Part shown: positions 33,278 through 43,752 of the stretch, piece by piece
How positions within the stretch are numbered: the stretch's first letter is position 1
Layout: every line of letters begins with the position of its first letter
Source of the DNA: Rothia dentocariosa ATCC 17931
GTDB lineage: Bacteria > Actinomycetota > Actinomycetes > Actinomycetales > Micrococcaceae
Assembly: GCF_000164695.2 (NCBI RefSeq)
Contig: NC_014643.1
Span: 2,442,026 to 2,506,025 of the forward strand
DNA: 64,000 bases
Reading direction: 5' to 3'
Position numbers and translations under genes: made by a program
Notes under the pieces: model-generated
Told to the model about the DNA's origin: nothing
What the model saw: the letters and a program-made list of their open reading frames with translations, nothing else
The model's database searches: none

Positions 33278-36004
33278 TTGGCTGCAACGCTTAATACGGT
33301 GGCGCGGGCAAATATCCGCTCCTCCAAGAAGAAATACATTCTCACGGGTATTGGTATCGCCATTTCATCGTTCTTCATCTCGGCGGTGCTGATGCTTACC
33401 GCATCGCTTCAGGCCACGATGGATGCGACTATCGGTGATGTCTACGCTAACTCCGAGAACATGGTGGTCTCTGCGGGTGTCATGGACCAGGATAATCAGA
33501 ACTCAACCGCTAAGTTCCCGATGTCCAATGACACGGTTAAGAAGATTCAGGAATCTCCTGAGGTTAGCTCATCCTGGATTCTATACACTTTTTCCGGCAC
33601 CTACGGAGCCGATAAGGAGAAGGTAGCATACGGTTCTGCGCCACCGTCAAAGGACCTTTCACCCTTTGATATTGAGGGGAATCTCCCGTCCACAGACACC
33701 GAACTCCTGGTCGCTAAGAGTTTCGCCGAGAAACACAACCTGAAAATTGGCGATAAGGTAACCATGCCCAATATCGTCACCTCAGCCACCGATAAGGATA
33801 GCGCGAAAGACACCGAGTACACCCTCACAGCTACCTTTAACACCGGTATCTCAGATTCACAGATGAGCGACAACGTTTTTATTGGTGGCACCGGTCTTGC
33901 GGATACCGCGCGTCAGCTTGCAGAGGAAGAGGGCGGGATCGTCTCAGACCCCGCTAAACCCATGGCGCCTCAGGCGTTCATTAAGCTCAAGAACAATACT
34001 CAGGACTCGCGTGACGCGCTGCAGAAAGAACTGAACACCGGTGATAAAAACACCACCCCCAAGGTGCTCTCTAACACGCAGATGATAGATCACCTTAAGA
34101 AACAGTTCTCAACGCTCTTCAACTCGCTGAATACCATTCTTATCGCCTTCGCAATTCTGGCTCTGTTGGTTTCTTCGTTCGTCATTTCGAACACCTTCGC
34201 GGTGCTGGTGGGGCAGCGTGTACGCGAACTCGCCCTGCTGCGTACTCTCGGTGCCCGCGGTGGTTCGCTGGTGCGGATGCTCCTCATAGAATCACTAATA
34301 ATTGGGGTCTTCTTCTCAGTCATCGGTTCAGGACTGGTATACGCGGTCGGTGGCATTCTAAACGCGATGTTCAGCTCGTTCATCGTCAATTTCTCCCCCA
34401 CGGCGTTTATTGCAGGCGTACTCATGTGCACCGCTGTGACCGTACTCGCTTCACTTATACCGGCGCGCACCGCACTGAGTATTTCCCCTATTAGTGCCAT
34501 GAGCGCAAGCACAAGCCAGGCGGTCAAGAAACCTAGCGTTTTAGGAGGAATCTTCGGTGTTCTCTCCGCTCTTGCAGGCGTTATTATCGCTATCGCGGCT
34601 ATAGGGAATAAAGACGGCGGATCCGCTATCTCTTCCGTACTGCTGGCATGCCTCTTCCTCGGCATAGCAGTCTTTCTTCTCACCCCGTGGGTTCTCATCC
34701 CTCTGGTTCGTTTTTTCGGCGTAGCTCTGCGCGGGCAAACGGGTAAACTGGCGTTAGCAAATTCCTTGCGCTCACCCAAACGCACGGTTTCCACTGGGCG
34801 AGCCGTGCTGGTAGGAACCTTGGTTATTTCCGCTGTTCTCACCAGCCACTCAGTGATGAGCGCCTCCATTGCCCAAGAGATTGATAGGATATCGCCGATT
34901 TCGGCATACGCTCCTTTCGGTGAATCTACCACAACTAACGGCAGCGCAAGCGTGACAAAGGCTCACGAAGTTGCTGATAAGATCAGGGGCACGAAGAATG
35001 TTGAGGCTGTCAGCGTCGGTTCGGCTGCGGGCGTTATCGAATACACAGCAAAACCCGATAACGCAGACTCCGCCAATCTCAAAGACAATGTAATCGCGCT
35101 TAGCAACGATGATCTGCACAAGGTAGCAACCGGAGAATCAGGTACCAATTTAAAGAATGATGAGGTACTCGTCCCCCAGGATATTTGGGATCTGGGTAAG
35201 TTCGATAACAACACTCGTCTTAAGGTCAGCGGCCCTCTTGGCGAGATTGAGCTCAAACCCGTCAAGGCAAACACTAAGGAACCATTCTTCGTGGTATCAC
35301 CGGAAACCGGTGCCCAGGTACAGAATGCATCTGATCCGCAGGCCGCTAGTAATCAGGCATTGCCAGACGATCCCGCCGCCCAAGAAGCGCTCATGAAAGC
35401 GGCTCAGGAAAACCCCGCCTTGGCGCGTAGTTTCGCAGCACGCGGTACAGCAACCATGGTTCTGGTGCGGGCAAGCACTCCACTGTCATCAAGCGATAAT
35501 ACCGAGCTTCAAGGGGAGCTTGCCAAGGCAAACAACGGAACCGATTTTCAAGGTGGTCTTCAGATTCGCAAGAATAATGACCAAATGCTGACTATTATGC
35601 TCAGTGGTGCCTTGATCCTGCTGGCACTGGCTATTGTGATCGCCATTATCGGTGTGGCGAATACTATGACCCTATCGGTGAACGAACGTCGCAGGGAGAA
35701 TGCGATGCTCCGCTCGCTGGGCCTGTCCCGCAAGCAGCTGCGGCGTATGGTTTCGACCGAGGCTGTCATGATTACTCTCGGCGCGTTGGCGATGGGTATC
35801 GTTTCGGGTGTGGGTATAGGCCTTGTACTTTCTCAAGTACTGGTACACGCTACTCGCGAGTCCATGGCGATGGCAGTAGTTCTACCTGTCAGCGGTCTGG
35901 TTCTCGTGCTCATCGTGGGTATCATCGCTGCGTTCGCGGCATCAGCTATCCCAGCCTTCCGGTCGGCGCGACAATCCCCGGTAGAGGGGCTGAGTTCCCA
36001 CTAA
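33278..36004 (+). CDS. FtsX-like ABC transporter permease, third copy
   Basis: A 908-aa permease with the same plan as the 918-aa paralogue: N-terminal helix (about 19-45), extracellular domain, first FtsX block with SSFVISNTFAVLVGQRVREL, second extracellular domain and second FtsX block with GVANTMTLSVNERRRENAML. The extracellular domains diverge much more than the membrane parts, which suggests different ligands or substrates for the two cassettes. The TTG start and upstream GAAGG site are arranged exactly as in the first cassette. It closes the transporter region and is followed by a terminator. Confidence 0.92.
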   Translation: MAATLNTVARANIRSSKKKYILTGIGIAISSFFISAVLMLTASLQATMDATIGDVYANSENMVVSAGVMDQDNQNSTAKFPMSNDTVKKIQESPEVSSSWILYTFSGTYGADKEKVAYGSAPPSKDLSPFDIEGNLPSTDTELLVAKSFAEKHNLKIGDKVTMPNIVTSATDKDSAKDTEYTLTATFNTGISDSQMSDNVFIGGTGLADTARQLAEEEGGIVSDPAKPMAPQAFIKLKNNTQDSRDALQKELNTGDKNTTPKVLSNTQMIDHLKKQFSTLFNSLNTILIAFAILALLVSSFVISNTFAVLVGQRVRELALLRTLGARGGSLVRMLLIESLIIGVFFSVIGSGLVYAVGGILNAMFSSFIVNFSPTAFIAGVLMCTAVTVLASLIPARTALSISPISAMSASTSQAVKKPSVLGGIFGVLSALAGVIIAIAAIGNKDGGSAISSVLLACLFLGIAVFLLTPWVLIPLVRFFGVALRGQTGKLALANSLRSPKRTVSTGRAVLVGTLVISAVLTSHSVMSASIAQEIDRISPISAYAPFGESTTTNGSASVTKAHEVADKIRGTKNVEAVSVGSAAGVIEYTAKPDNADSANLKDNVIALSNDDLHKVATGESGTNLKNDEVLVPQDIWDLGKFDNNTRLKVSGPLGEIELKPVKANTKEPFFVVSPETGAQVQNASDPQAASNQALPDDPAAQEALMKAAQENPALARSFAARGTATMVLVRASTPLSSSDNTELQGELAKANNGTDFQGGLQIRKNNDQMLTIMLSGALILLALAIVIAIIGVANTMTLSVNERRRENAMLRSLGLSRKQLRRMVSTEAVMITLGALAMGIVSGVGIGLVLSQVLVHATRESMAMAVVLPVSGLVLVLIVGIIAAFAASAIPAFRSARQSPVEGLSSH

Positions 36005-36030
36005 TCAGGTAGGCTAGATCCTGCAACGGG

Positions 36031-36070
36031 TGAGGGCTCCCGGTGTTTTAGACAATACCGGGAGCCCTCA
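36031..36070 (+). terminator. Terminator of the ABC transporter region
   Basis: Perfect 14-bp arms, TGAGGGCTCCCGGT and ACCGGGAGCCCTCA, enclose a 12-nt loop. The hairpin lies 26 nt beyond the last permease stop and faces the convergent metG terminator. Confidence 0.75.
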
Positions 36071-36075
36071 CTATC

Positions 36076-36114
36076 AAAAATATCCCGGAACCTCTTTGGA
36101 GGTTCCGGGATATT
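36076..36114 (-). terminator. Rho-independent terminator of metG
   Basis: Perfect 16-bp arms (36079-36094 with 36099-36114, core CCCGGAACCTC) with a TTTG loop are followed by TTTTT on the minus strand. It lies 20 nt beyond the metG stop codon. Confidence 0.9.
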
Positions 36115-36134
36115 CTGTACTTTATAGTGTGATT

Positions 36135-37682
36135 CTATGCCTCTTTTGGCGCTTCGTATCGCGGGAAAACCGGTGTCGGTGCAGGAAGCTCCTTCCCAGC
36201 TGTCAGGTTCTTAGGGAGCGCAGCGAAAAGGCGTTCCTCCCCTTCTGCTACCCCCAGCAAGTCAAGAAGTTTCTCCATCGAACCGGGCATCACCGGCTGC
36301 ATCAGAATGGCAACCTGACGGACCACCTCAAGAGTCACATAGAGTACGGTATTCATGCGCTCAAACTCGCCGTTTTTGCGCAGAGTCCACGGTTCCTGTT
36401 CCGCAAAGTAAGCATTCGTATCGGCAAGCACAGTCCAGATGCGCTCTAGGGCACGGTGGAACGCCTGCTCATCATAGTCTGCCCGCACCGGTTCATAAAG
36501 TGCGGAAGCACCGGCCAGAATCTTGCGGTCAGCCTCAGTAAATTCTCCAGGGGTCGGTACCCTACCGTCGCAGTTCTTGGCAACCATTGAGAGCGAACGC
36601 TGCGCCAGATTACCCAGGTTATTCGCAAGATCAGAATTGATGCGGTTGATAATGGATTCTTCGGAATACGAGCCGTCTTGTCCGAAAGAGACCTCGCGCA
36701 TCAGGAAGAATCGGACCTGATCCAGCCCGAACGCTGCCACAAGATCCGCGGGATCCACCACGTTACCCACCGACTTCGACATTTTCTCGCCATTGACCAG
36801 AAGGAACCCATGCCCAAAAACACGTTTGGGCAGCTCAAGACCGGCAGACCAGAGGAAGGCAGGCCAATAGATAGAGTGGAATCGAGTAATATCCTTACCG
36901 ATCAGGTGCAGATCAGCGGGCCAATATTTCGTGAACAGTTCCCCGTCCGTATTGGGGTAGCCAAGCCCGGTTAGGTAGTTAGTCAGCGCATCCACCCACA
37001 CGTACATGACATGTTTATCGTTGCCGGGCACGGGGACACCCCAGTCGAAGGTGGTGCGTGAAATCGAAAGGTCATTCAAACCGCCCTTGACGAATGAGAT
37101 CAGCTCATTGCGACGCGATTCAGGGAAAACATACCCTTCATTTTTATAGAGTTCTAGAAGTTTATCGGCGTACTTTGAGAGGCGGAAGAAATAAGATTCT
37201 TCCTCAGTCCATTCGACTTCCGTTCCGGTAGAAATGGCGTAGCGCTGCCCGTCGCGTTCTTCGGTCTCGTCCTCGGCGTAATAGGCTTCATCCCGCACAG
37301 AGTACCATCCGGCATATTTATCGAGGTAGATATCCCCGTTCTCTTCCATACGCTTCCAGATTGCTTGGGATGCCTCATAATGGTCCGGATCCGTAGTGCG
37401 AATAAAGCGATCGTAGCTAATACCGAGAGCATCGTTCATAGCTTTAAAACGGGCGGAGTTCTCATCGGCGAGTTCTTTGGCGGTTTTCCCCTGTTTCTCA
37501 GCGGTGGTCTGCATCTTCTGCCCGTGTTCGTCGGTGCCCGTCATAAAGCGCACGTCAAAACCGTCGAGTCGCTTGAAACGTGCCAGCACATCGGCGGCAA
37601 TGGTCTCATAGGCATGACCGATGTGGGGGTTTCCGTTGGGGTAAGAAATCGCAGTCGTGATGTAGAAGGGGGTAACACTCAT
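36135..37682 (-). CDS. metG: Methionyl-tRNA synthetase
   Basis: A 515-aa class I synthetase that charges methionine onto initiator and elongator tRNA-Met. The HIGH motif is in [12 protein letters not shown] (15-26) and the KMSKS loop is [11 protein letters not shown] (near 297). The length and the absence of a C-terminal dimerisation domain fit the short actinobacterial form without the zinc-knuckle insertion. The gene is monocistronic on the minus strand, with a strong terminator shared back-to-back with the ABC transporter region. Confidence 0.96.
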   Translation of the reverse strand: MSVTPFYITTAISYPNGNPHIGHAYETIAADVLARFKRLDGFDVRFMTGTDEHGQKMQTTAEKQGKTAKELADENSARFKAMNDALGISYDRFIRTTDPDHYEASQAIWKRMEENGDIYLDKYAGWYSVRDEAYYAEDETEERDGQRYAISTGTEVEWTEEESYFFRLSKYADKLLELYKNEGYVFPESRRNELISFVKGGLNDLSISRTTFDWGVPVPGNDKHVMYVWVDALTNYLTGLGYPNTDGELFTKYWPADLHLIGKDITRFHSIYWPAFLWSAGLELPKRVFGHGFLLVNGEKMSKSVGNVVDPADLVAAFGLDQVRFFLMREVSFGQDGSYSEESIINRINSDLANNLGNLAQRSLSMVAKNCDGRVPTPGEFTEADRKILAGASALYEPVRADYDEQAFHRALERIWTVLADTNAYFAEQEPWTLRKNGEFERMNTVLYVTLEVVRQVAILMQPVMPGSMEKLLDLLGVAEGEERLFAALPKNLTAGKELPAPTPVFPRYEAPKEA

Positions 37683-37780
37683 AATTATTAATCTTACCGC
37701 AGTTTTTCAGCATAGATGCGGCGAAACAGTAATGCGACAAGCCGCCGTCATGTACCCACACACAACCACAGCTGCAGTAG

Positions 37781-37822
37781 CAGGCCCCCTCCGCAGGCAG
37801 AATGTGCGAAGGGGCTGCCTGC
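37781..37822. terminator. Long imperfect hairpin downstream of the DUF1963 gene
   Basis: The arms CAGGC-CCCCT-CGCA and TGCG-AGGGG-GCCTG pair with small bulges, 30 nt beyond the DUF1963 stop codon on the minus strand. No U-run is seen on either side. Confidence 0.45.
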
Positions 37823-37853
37823 GTTTACAACAGTACGCTGTACGCCGGGCCCG

Positions 37854-38657
37854 CTAGCTGCATGACCACTCATAGAAGACCTGTGAGAAGTCACGTGCTG
37901 CCAACCGGTCCGGGGCGATCACCCAGTTCGCTGTACCACAATCACCCCAGAGCACGCCTATGTTCGAGTTTATCGTTAACAGGTTCACGGTACGCCTGCG
38001 GATATCAGAGTTTTCAGGCTCTTCTCGGCGTGGATCACCCTGTATAAAGTCCGGTAACCCACCAAGCCTTGAGTAGTTCCCTGAACCAGTAAAATCCTCA
38101 ATTTCTTCCACATATACATCAAAGTCATCAAGACTCGTAATAGCCTGTTCCGGGTATGCCTGGTTCCACTTCTCAAGCAGCGGGTGATTTATCGAATCGT
38201 TCGGGGCAAATATTTCCCGCCCAGGCGTCGTAAATTCGAGTGCACACTCACTTTTGATAGGCCACCAGAAGTCTCGCTCATGATCCTCCCAAGTCGCTAC
38301 CGCATCCGGATTCGCTTCACCCAGCTGAGGATAGTAGATCACACGGTGATTCTCTTCCTTATCTATCCCCCAACATACGTTTGTGCTCACCCAGAACTGC
38401 ACCATGCCGGTAGGCGGATAAATGGGATTCTCAGGTAGTTCAGTACAGTTGATTTGCGCAACCATGCCCATCGGCACCCCGTCCGAGTCGGTGGGCGCCT
38501 CCACCCCAGCGGGCAGATACGGCACTCCCCCGAACTTCGAGACGGTCACCGGCAGCGGCTCAGCAGCCTCAGAGGGCTTAATCCTAATAGTGGGTAATGG
38601 GTTTTCAGCATAGAGCTCTTCAACAAGGGCAGTAGCTTTCTCAACAATATCGCTCAC
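37854..38657 (-). CDS. DUF1963 (YwqG-like) family protein, copy 1
   Basis: A 267-aa protein when started at GTG 38657, which has an AAGGAG ribosome site 8 nt upstream. This start gives an N-terminus that lines up with the three paralogues at 60710-63493. Shared motifs are LPVT-SK-GGVPYLP, the block GMVAQINCTELPENPIYPPTG, QFW, RVIYYP, LGG-P-FIQGDPR and the C-terminal NLLT...WGDCGTANWVI...RDFSQVFYEWSC. The family is named for B. subtilis YwqG, encoded near a deaminase-type toxin gene, and its biochemical role is unsettled. No toxin gene is visible here. It stands between metG and ilvC, far from its paralogues. No signal peptide or helix is present, so it should be cytoplasmic. Confidence 0.8.
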   Translation of the reverse strand: MSDIVEKATALVEELYAENPLPTIRIKPSEAAEPLPVTVSKFGGVPYLPAGVEAPTDSDGVPMGMVAQINCTELPENPIYPPTGMVQFWVSTNVCWGIDKEENHRVIYYPQLGEANPDAVATWEDHERDFWWPIKSECALEFTTPGREIFAPNDSINHPLLEKWNQAYPEQAITSLDDFDVYVEEIEDFTGSGNYSRLGGLPDFIQGDPRREEPENSDIRRRTVNLLTINSNIGVLWGDCGTANWVIAPDRLAARDFSQVFYEWSCS

Positions 38658-38909
38658 AGGAAGCTCTCCTTCAACGTTTCTATCTATGGTCATTGCTGGG
38701 TTGTGCAGGTGTTTCCACCTGCGCCCTGGTTTAATGAGAGCACCTTCCCGAGCCAGCACACAACCGATTTCGTCATTACCTGTTTTGTCCAGTAACAGGA
38801 ACAGCACCATATAGCTCCAGCCGCTCAGGTAGGTGGTATATACGATAGGAAAGAAATTCCAGAGCATTGCTATTAGTAGCCGTAAATATCTCAAAGGCCA
38901 AGCACACAC
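38658..38909 (-). other. Open in-frame stretch upstream of DUF1963 copy 1; possible gene remnant
   Basis: The DUF1963 frame stays open for another 84 codons to a GTG at 38909 that has no ribosome site. The translation includes a hydrophobic segment (AMLWNFFPIVYTTYLSGW then SYMVLFLLL) and a basic tail. None of the paralogues has such an extension. It may be the decayed remainder of a small membrane protein or simply an open frame. Confidence 0.3.
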
Positions 38910-38913
38910 GAAG

Positions 38914-38942
38914 GGGTGCCTACCATCATGATAGACACCCCC
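38914..38942 (-). terminator. Weak hairpin downstream of ilvC
   Basis: GGGGTG-CTA and TAG-CACCCC pair around a C-A mismatch, 22 nt beyond the ilvC stop codon. No clear U-run follows. Confidence 0.4.
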
Positions 38943-38964
38943 AGAAACGCTAGTAGCTTAGTGC

Positions 38965-40002
<1,038 letters not shown>

Positions 40003-40150
40003 TCAAAATAATAGGTTTAGCCCGAACTCAGGCTCAGGCGTTAAGTTTACTAGACGTGGCGCCGCTCATGGGCGTTCTGTGATAAATCTCAGGATGCGGG
40101 AAGTATCGAACCGTGGGCGGCGCCTCCCACATCCTGACAGGGTTTTAGCG

Positions 40151-40651
40151 TTAGATACGTTCACTCATGGAACGTGGACCACGAGAGAGTGCAATGGTCC
40201 CAGCACGCACGATCTCTCGCACTCCGTAAGGTTCAAGAACATCAAGCAAGGCGTTAAGCTTTTCGGGAGAACCGGTTGCCTCAATCACTACGGACTCGGT
40301 AGAGACATCAATAACCGAAGCACGGAAAAGGTCAGCGGCCTGCACAACCTGCAGGCGAGCGGCGGCATCCGCCTTGACCTTAACCATGATGTGATCACGC
40401 TGTGTTGAAGTCTCTGGGGCTAACTCCACCACCTTAAGCACATGGATCAGCTTGTTGAGCTGCTTAGTAAGCTGTTCCAAAGTCTCAGGCTCACCATCAG
40501 CAACAATTGTGATGCGCGAAACGTCGGGAACCTCAGTGGGACCCACCGCCAAAGACTGAATATTGAACATGCGGCGAGAGAACAAACCGGTCACGCGTGA
40601 GAGCACACCGGGTTTGTCTTCAACTAAAACGGATAGGGTGTGCAGGCTCAT
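40151..40651 (-). CDS. ilvN: Acetolactate synthase small (regulatory) subunit
   Basis: A 166-aa regulatory subunit that binds valine and confers feedback inhibition on the catalytic subunit encoded upstream. The N-terminal ACT domain shows LSVLVEDKPGVLSRVTGLFS and RRMFNIQSLAVGPTE, and the C-terminal domain shows DHIMVKVKADA and IIEATG-type strands. The start overlaps the ilvB stop by one base. A short hairpin, GTGGG-GGCGCC-CCCAC, lies downstream near 40110-40127. Confidence 0.95.
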   Translation of the reverse strand: MSLHTLSVLVEDKPGVLSRVTGLFSRRMFNIQSLAVGPTEVPDVSRITIVADGEPETLEQLTKQLNKLIHVLKVVELAPETSTQRDHIMVKVKADAAARLQVVQAADLFRASVIDVSTESVVIEATGSPEKLNALLDVLEPYGVREIVRAGTIALSRGPRSMSERI

Positions 40652-42471
40652 TAGTTTTCTCCCTCTTCTCGACCGAAATCGGGTGACGTGTTTTTAGCGA
40701 TTTGGATGAGGTCGTTCGATACACCGGCGGGCACCATCGGCCATACCATGGCATCGGGGCTCACGGTAAAGTCAATCACCACGGGACGGTCGTTGATAGC
40801 GAGCGCTTGTTTGATAACCTCGTCCACGTCTTCGTCCCTCTCGCAGCGGAAAGTGGCGCATCCATAGGCGTCGCCAAGCTTCACAAAGTCAGGGATGCGG
40901 TCGGTTCCGTGCCCGGTGCGCAGATGGGTGTTGGAGTATCGACCATCGTAGAAGAGTGCCTGCCACTGACGCACCATACCCAGCGAGGAGTTATTGACCA
41001 CGGCAACCTTGATGGGAATGTTGTTCTGTGCGCAGGTGGCAAGTTCCTGGTTGGTCATCTGAAAACAACCGTCACCATCAATAGCCCACACAACGGAGTC
41101 TGGGTTGGCAACTTTCACGCCCATAGCGGCGGGAACGCAGTATCCCATAGTGCCGAGTCCTGCTGAGCTGAGGAAATGCCGCGGTTTCTCTTGGCCGATG
41201 AAATGTGCGCCCCACATTTGATGCTGTCCCACGCCGGTCACGTAGAAAGCATCGGGACCGGTGAGGGCGCTCAGGCGCTCCAATACGTGCTGGGGGGATC
41301 CCAAGCCGTCGTCGGTCTTGGTGTACCCAAGGGGGTAGTCGTTCTTGATGGTATCAAGTTCAACCCACCACTCGCCTAAGTTCGGCAACTTATTGGCGAA
41401 CTCGGTGGAGAGCAGTTCGTTGAGTTCGGGGAGCACATAGCGCAAATCACCCACGATCGGCACGTCTGCGAAGCGAATCTTGGAGATTTCTGCCGGGTCT
41501 ACGTCAATGTGGATGACCTTGGCTTCGGGGGCGAAAGAGTCGAGTTTACCGGTCACGCGGTCGTCAAAACGAGCCCCTAGAGTAATCAGCAGATCGGATT
41601 TCTGCATAGCGAACACGGCGGGAACGGTGCCGTGCATACCAGGCATGCCCAGGTTTTGCGGGTTGGAGTCTGGGAAAGCACCACGGGCGTTCAACGTGGT
41701 CACCACGGGAGCCCCGGTAATTTCGGCGAGCTTTGCCAGCTCCTCGGATGCACCGGAGCGGATAATACCGCCGCCAACGTACAGTACGGGACGTTTGGAT
41801 TCACTGATGAGCTTGGCCGCTTCACGAATCTGCTTGGAGTGACCACGGGTTACGGGAGTGTACCCGCGTACCTCAACCTTGGGGGGCCAGTTGAACTCCA
41901 TCATACCGACCTGCGCGTCCTTGGTGATGTCCACGAGCACGGGGCCGGGGCGTCCGGTGGAGGCGATATGGAACGCGGCAGAGAGCGCACGCGGAATATC
42001 CTGCGGATCAGAAATCATGAAGGAGTGCTTGGTAATCGGCATAGTCATGCCCACCACATCCGCTTCTTGGAAGGCGTCGGTGCCCAGAAGTTTGGTGGAA
42101 ACCTGACCGGTGATAGCTACCAGCGGAACGGAGTCCATATTGGCGTCCGCGATCGCGGTGATCAGGTTTGTGGCGCCCGGCCCTGATGTTGCAATACACA
42201 CGCCGACTTTGCCGGTGGAAGTTGCATACCCTTGAGCCGCATGCCCTGCCCCCTGCTCATGACGAACGAGGATGTGGTTAATTTTGGAAGAATCCATCAA
42301 GGGGTCGTAGGTGGGCAGAATTGCGCCACCTGGCAGACCGAAGACATCGGTAACACCCAAAAGTTCGAGTGTACGAATAATCGCTTGCGAGCCGGTCATG
42401 CGTTCGGCAGCAGGGGCTTTTTCTTCAGCCTGCCCACTACCCGCGGAGTTAATCGAAAATCCCGTGGTCAT
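40651..42471 (-). CDS. ilvB: Acetolactate synthase large (catalytic) subunit
   Basis: A 606-aa ThDP-dependent enzyme that condenses pyruvate to acetolactate, or with 2-oxobutyrate, the first common step of branched-chain synthesis. It has the catalytic glutamate in [15 protein letters not shown], the FAD-domain region [18 protein letters not shown], and the ThDP/Mg motif [14 protein letters not shown]...[11 protein letters not shown]. The transcript begins with an attenuator (leader peptide and alternative hairpins at 42601-42716), so expression should rise when charged branched-chain tRNAs are scarce. It is coupled to ilvN by a one-base overlap. Confidence 0.97.
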   Translation of the reverse strand: MTTGFSINSAGSGQAEEKAPAAERMTGSQAIIRTLELLGVTDVFGLPGGAILPTYDPLMDSSKINHILVRHEQGAGHAAQGYATSTGKVGVCIATSGPGATNLITAIADANMDSVPLVAITGQVSTKLLGTDAFQEADVVGMTMPITKHSFMISDPQDIPRALSAAFHIASTGRPGPVLVDITKDAQVGMMEFNWPPKVEVRGYTPVTRGHSKQIREAAKLISESKRPVLYVGGGIIRSGASEELAKLAEITGAPVVTTLNARGAFPDSNPQNLGMPGMHGTVPAVFAMQKSDLLITLGARFDDRVTGKLDSFAPEAKVIHIDVDPAEISKIRFADVPIVGDLRYVLPELNELLSTEFANKLPNLGEWWVELDTIKNDYPLGYTKTDDGLGSPQHVLERLSALTGPDAFYVTGVGQHQMWGAHFIGQEKPRHFLSSAGLGTMGYCVPAAMGVKVANPDSVVWAIDGDGCFQMTNQELATCAQNNIPIKVAVVNNSSLGMVRQWQALFYDGRYSNTHLRTGHGTDRIPDFVKLGDAYGCATFRCERDEDVDEVIKQALAINDRPVVIDFTVSPDAMVWPMVPAGVSNDLIQIAKNTSPDFGREEGEN

Positions 42472-42593
42472 AATAATGATGCCTCGTTTGTATTGTTTTC
42501 TAGTTCTCGACAGATGCGCGTGAAGCCCGTCTGTTCGGGTATCTTACGCACTGTTTCGCTCGCTGTAGGCTCCGGTCGGGCGCCTTTAGCTAT

Positions 42594-42667
42594 AAAAATA
42601 CCCTCCGCTATGGTGTTGCGAAGGGCGCACATTCTATTCACAGAAAATCTACCTTGTGAAGCGCCCT
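42594..42667 (-). terminator. ilvB attenuator: mutually exclusive antiterminator and terminator hairpins
   Basis: The terminator stem is CCCTTCGC (42618-42625) with GCGGAGGG (42601-42608), followed by TATTTTTAT. The competing antiterminator pairs AGGGCGC, overlapping the leader stop codon (42661-42667), with GCGCCCT (42622-42628), which shares CCCT with the terminator's left arm. A short inner stem TTCACA / TGTGAA supports the antiterminator. A ribosome stalled on the Leu/Val codons would leave AGGGCGC free; one that reaches the stop codon would cover it. Confidence 0.85.
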
Positions 42668-42716
42668 AGGCGACGACGACAAGGCCAAGAATTCGCTGCG
42701 TCTTGCGTGTTTGCAC
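42666..42716 (-). CDS. ilvB leader peptide (attenuation)
   Basis: A 16-codon open frame from GTG 42716 to TAG gives VQTRKTQRILGLVVVA. Seven of the last eight codons before the stop include Ile, Leu, Leu and three consecutive Val codons (ATT CTT GGC CTT GTC GTC GTC), exactly the amino acids made by the ilv pathway. No ribosome site precedes the GTG, and a promoter (TTGACT at 42746-42751, then a TATA-rich -10 region ending near 42720) lies so close that the transcript is probably leaderless. The gene is too short for ordinary ORF calling. Corynebacterium ilvBNC is known to be controlled by a leader peptide of the same kind. Confidence 0.85.
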   Translation of the reverse strand: MQTRKTQRILGLVVVA

Positions 42717-42719
42717 CTT

Positions 42720-42751
42720 TATATAGTCTCGCTCTTGATGTCATGAGTCAA
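42720..42751 (-). promoter_or_regulatory. ilvB promoter
   Basis: A -35 TTGACT (42746-42751) is followed by a TATA-rich stretch (GACTATATA). GACTAT lies at 17-nt spacing and TATATA at 20 nt. The predicted start site coincides with, or nearly touches, the GTG of the leader peptide. Confidence 0.6.
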
Positions 42752-43004
42752 ATTTCCACGCCGTTTTTATGAGAGTTTCTCTAATTTCTTCGCATTGCGT
42801 GTACTTTCGATATATTTTCGAGCTCTTACCCAGCTCTGTAGGATATCCTGTTGTATGCCCAGCGCCCAAGAGAGCCTGACTCAGGTCAGCACCGGCACAG
42901 ACAATAATTGATTCTTGCGGTAATCTGCGAGCTCCAGTAATCCCCCAGGTAAATATGTGACGTGATACAGTGACGTAGAACGCCTTCGCCGGTAAGATGA
43001 GTAC

Positions 43005-43523
43005 ATGACCGACTCGCAAAACCTGGCTGCTTCACCCTCCCCTACACCAGAGCAGTCTAACCAACCACAGAGCGCCGAGGCTCTTACGGGAGAACAGCTC
43101 ATCAAGGTGCTCCACCCTGCATTCGATGAGCAGATTATTAACTATGGGGCCTACGACTTGGTCTACGCTACCGGAAGCGCCATCTACCGTAACCCTGATA
43201 TCGACCAACACCAAGAACCTATGCAGGAGCATTTTTTGGTGGGCTACCAAGAGGTTCCTGACGAGGTTATTATCGCCCCTATCCGCATGCCAGATGTTAC
43301 GCCTGCTGGCACCGCATCCACCATTGATAACACAAATGCGCTGCACGCATACCGGGTAGGTGAACATTCGGTGGCTATTGAATCGGTGAACGGCAGCTCT
43401 TTCCTGCTTATTTTTGAGGATGCGCCTGAGATTACCACCATTCACGGGACCGGTGTTCTCAACCAGAGTCGCGACGTCTCTGCTTTCCGCGAGTTTGTAA
43501 CCTCACGCTGGCCTGTTCTCTAG
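43005..43523 (+). CDS. Hypothetical protein, ~170 aa
   Basis: I do not recognise this protein. The first ~30 residues are Ser/Pro/Gln-rich and probably disordered. The rest looks like one small soluble alpha/beta domain (GEQLIKVLHPAFDEQIINYG, DLVYATGSAIYRN, FLVGYQEVPDEVIIAPIRMP, SFLLIFEDAPEITTI, FREFVTSRWPVL). No signal peptide or membrane helix is present. It is divergent from ilvB, sharing the 288-nt region with the attenuator promoter, and is followed by two tRNA-Lys genes on the other strand. The ATG at 43005 overlaps a possible upstream ATG only weakly, so the start is uncertain by a few residues. Confidence 0.75.
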   Translation: MTDSQNLAASPSPTPEQSNQPQSAEALTGEQLIKVLHPAFDEQIINYGAYDLVYATGSAIYRNPDIDQHQEPMQEHFLVGYQEVPDEVIIAPIRMPDVTPAGTASTIDNTNALHAYRVGEHSVAIESVNGSSFLLIFEDAPEITTIHGTGVLNQSRDVSAFREFVTSRWPVL

Positions 43524-43602
43524 GCTCTTAAACGGCCTGTACCATACAGGGCTGTCACGGATAATGCATATACACTAATCCAGCCGGACTGTATAAAAAG
43601 CA

Positions 43603-43630
43603 AACCCCGTCACAGATAGTGACGGGGTTT
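43603..43630 (-). terminator. Terminator of tRNA-Lys copy 1
   Basis: Perfect arms AAACCCCGTCAC and GTGACGGGGTTT lie just beyond the tRNA 3' end on the minus strand. The same CCCCGNC-type hairpin follows the second tRNA-Lys. Confidence 0.85.
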
Positions 43631-43636
43631 ATTCTG

Positions 43637-43709
43637 TGCGCCCTCTGGGACTCGAACCCAGAACCCATTGATTAAGAGTCAATTGCTCTGCCAATTGAGC
43701 TAAAGGCGC
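43637..43709 (-). tRNA. tRNA-Lys (anticodon CTT), copy 1
   Basis: Acceptor GCGCCTT / AGGGCGC (with G-U), anticodon stem ATTGA / TCAAT with loop CTCTTAA, and T-loop TTCGAGT. It reads AAG. It is nearly identical to copy 2, differing in the acceptor stem. Confidence 0.96.
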
Positions 43710-43752
43710 TTAGGTAACAAATATTGCAGCTTCGCAACGGCAACAGATAAAT

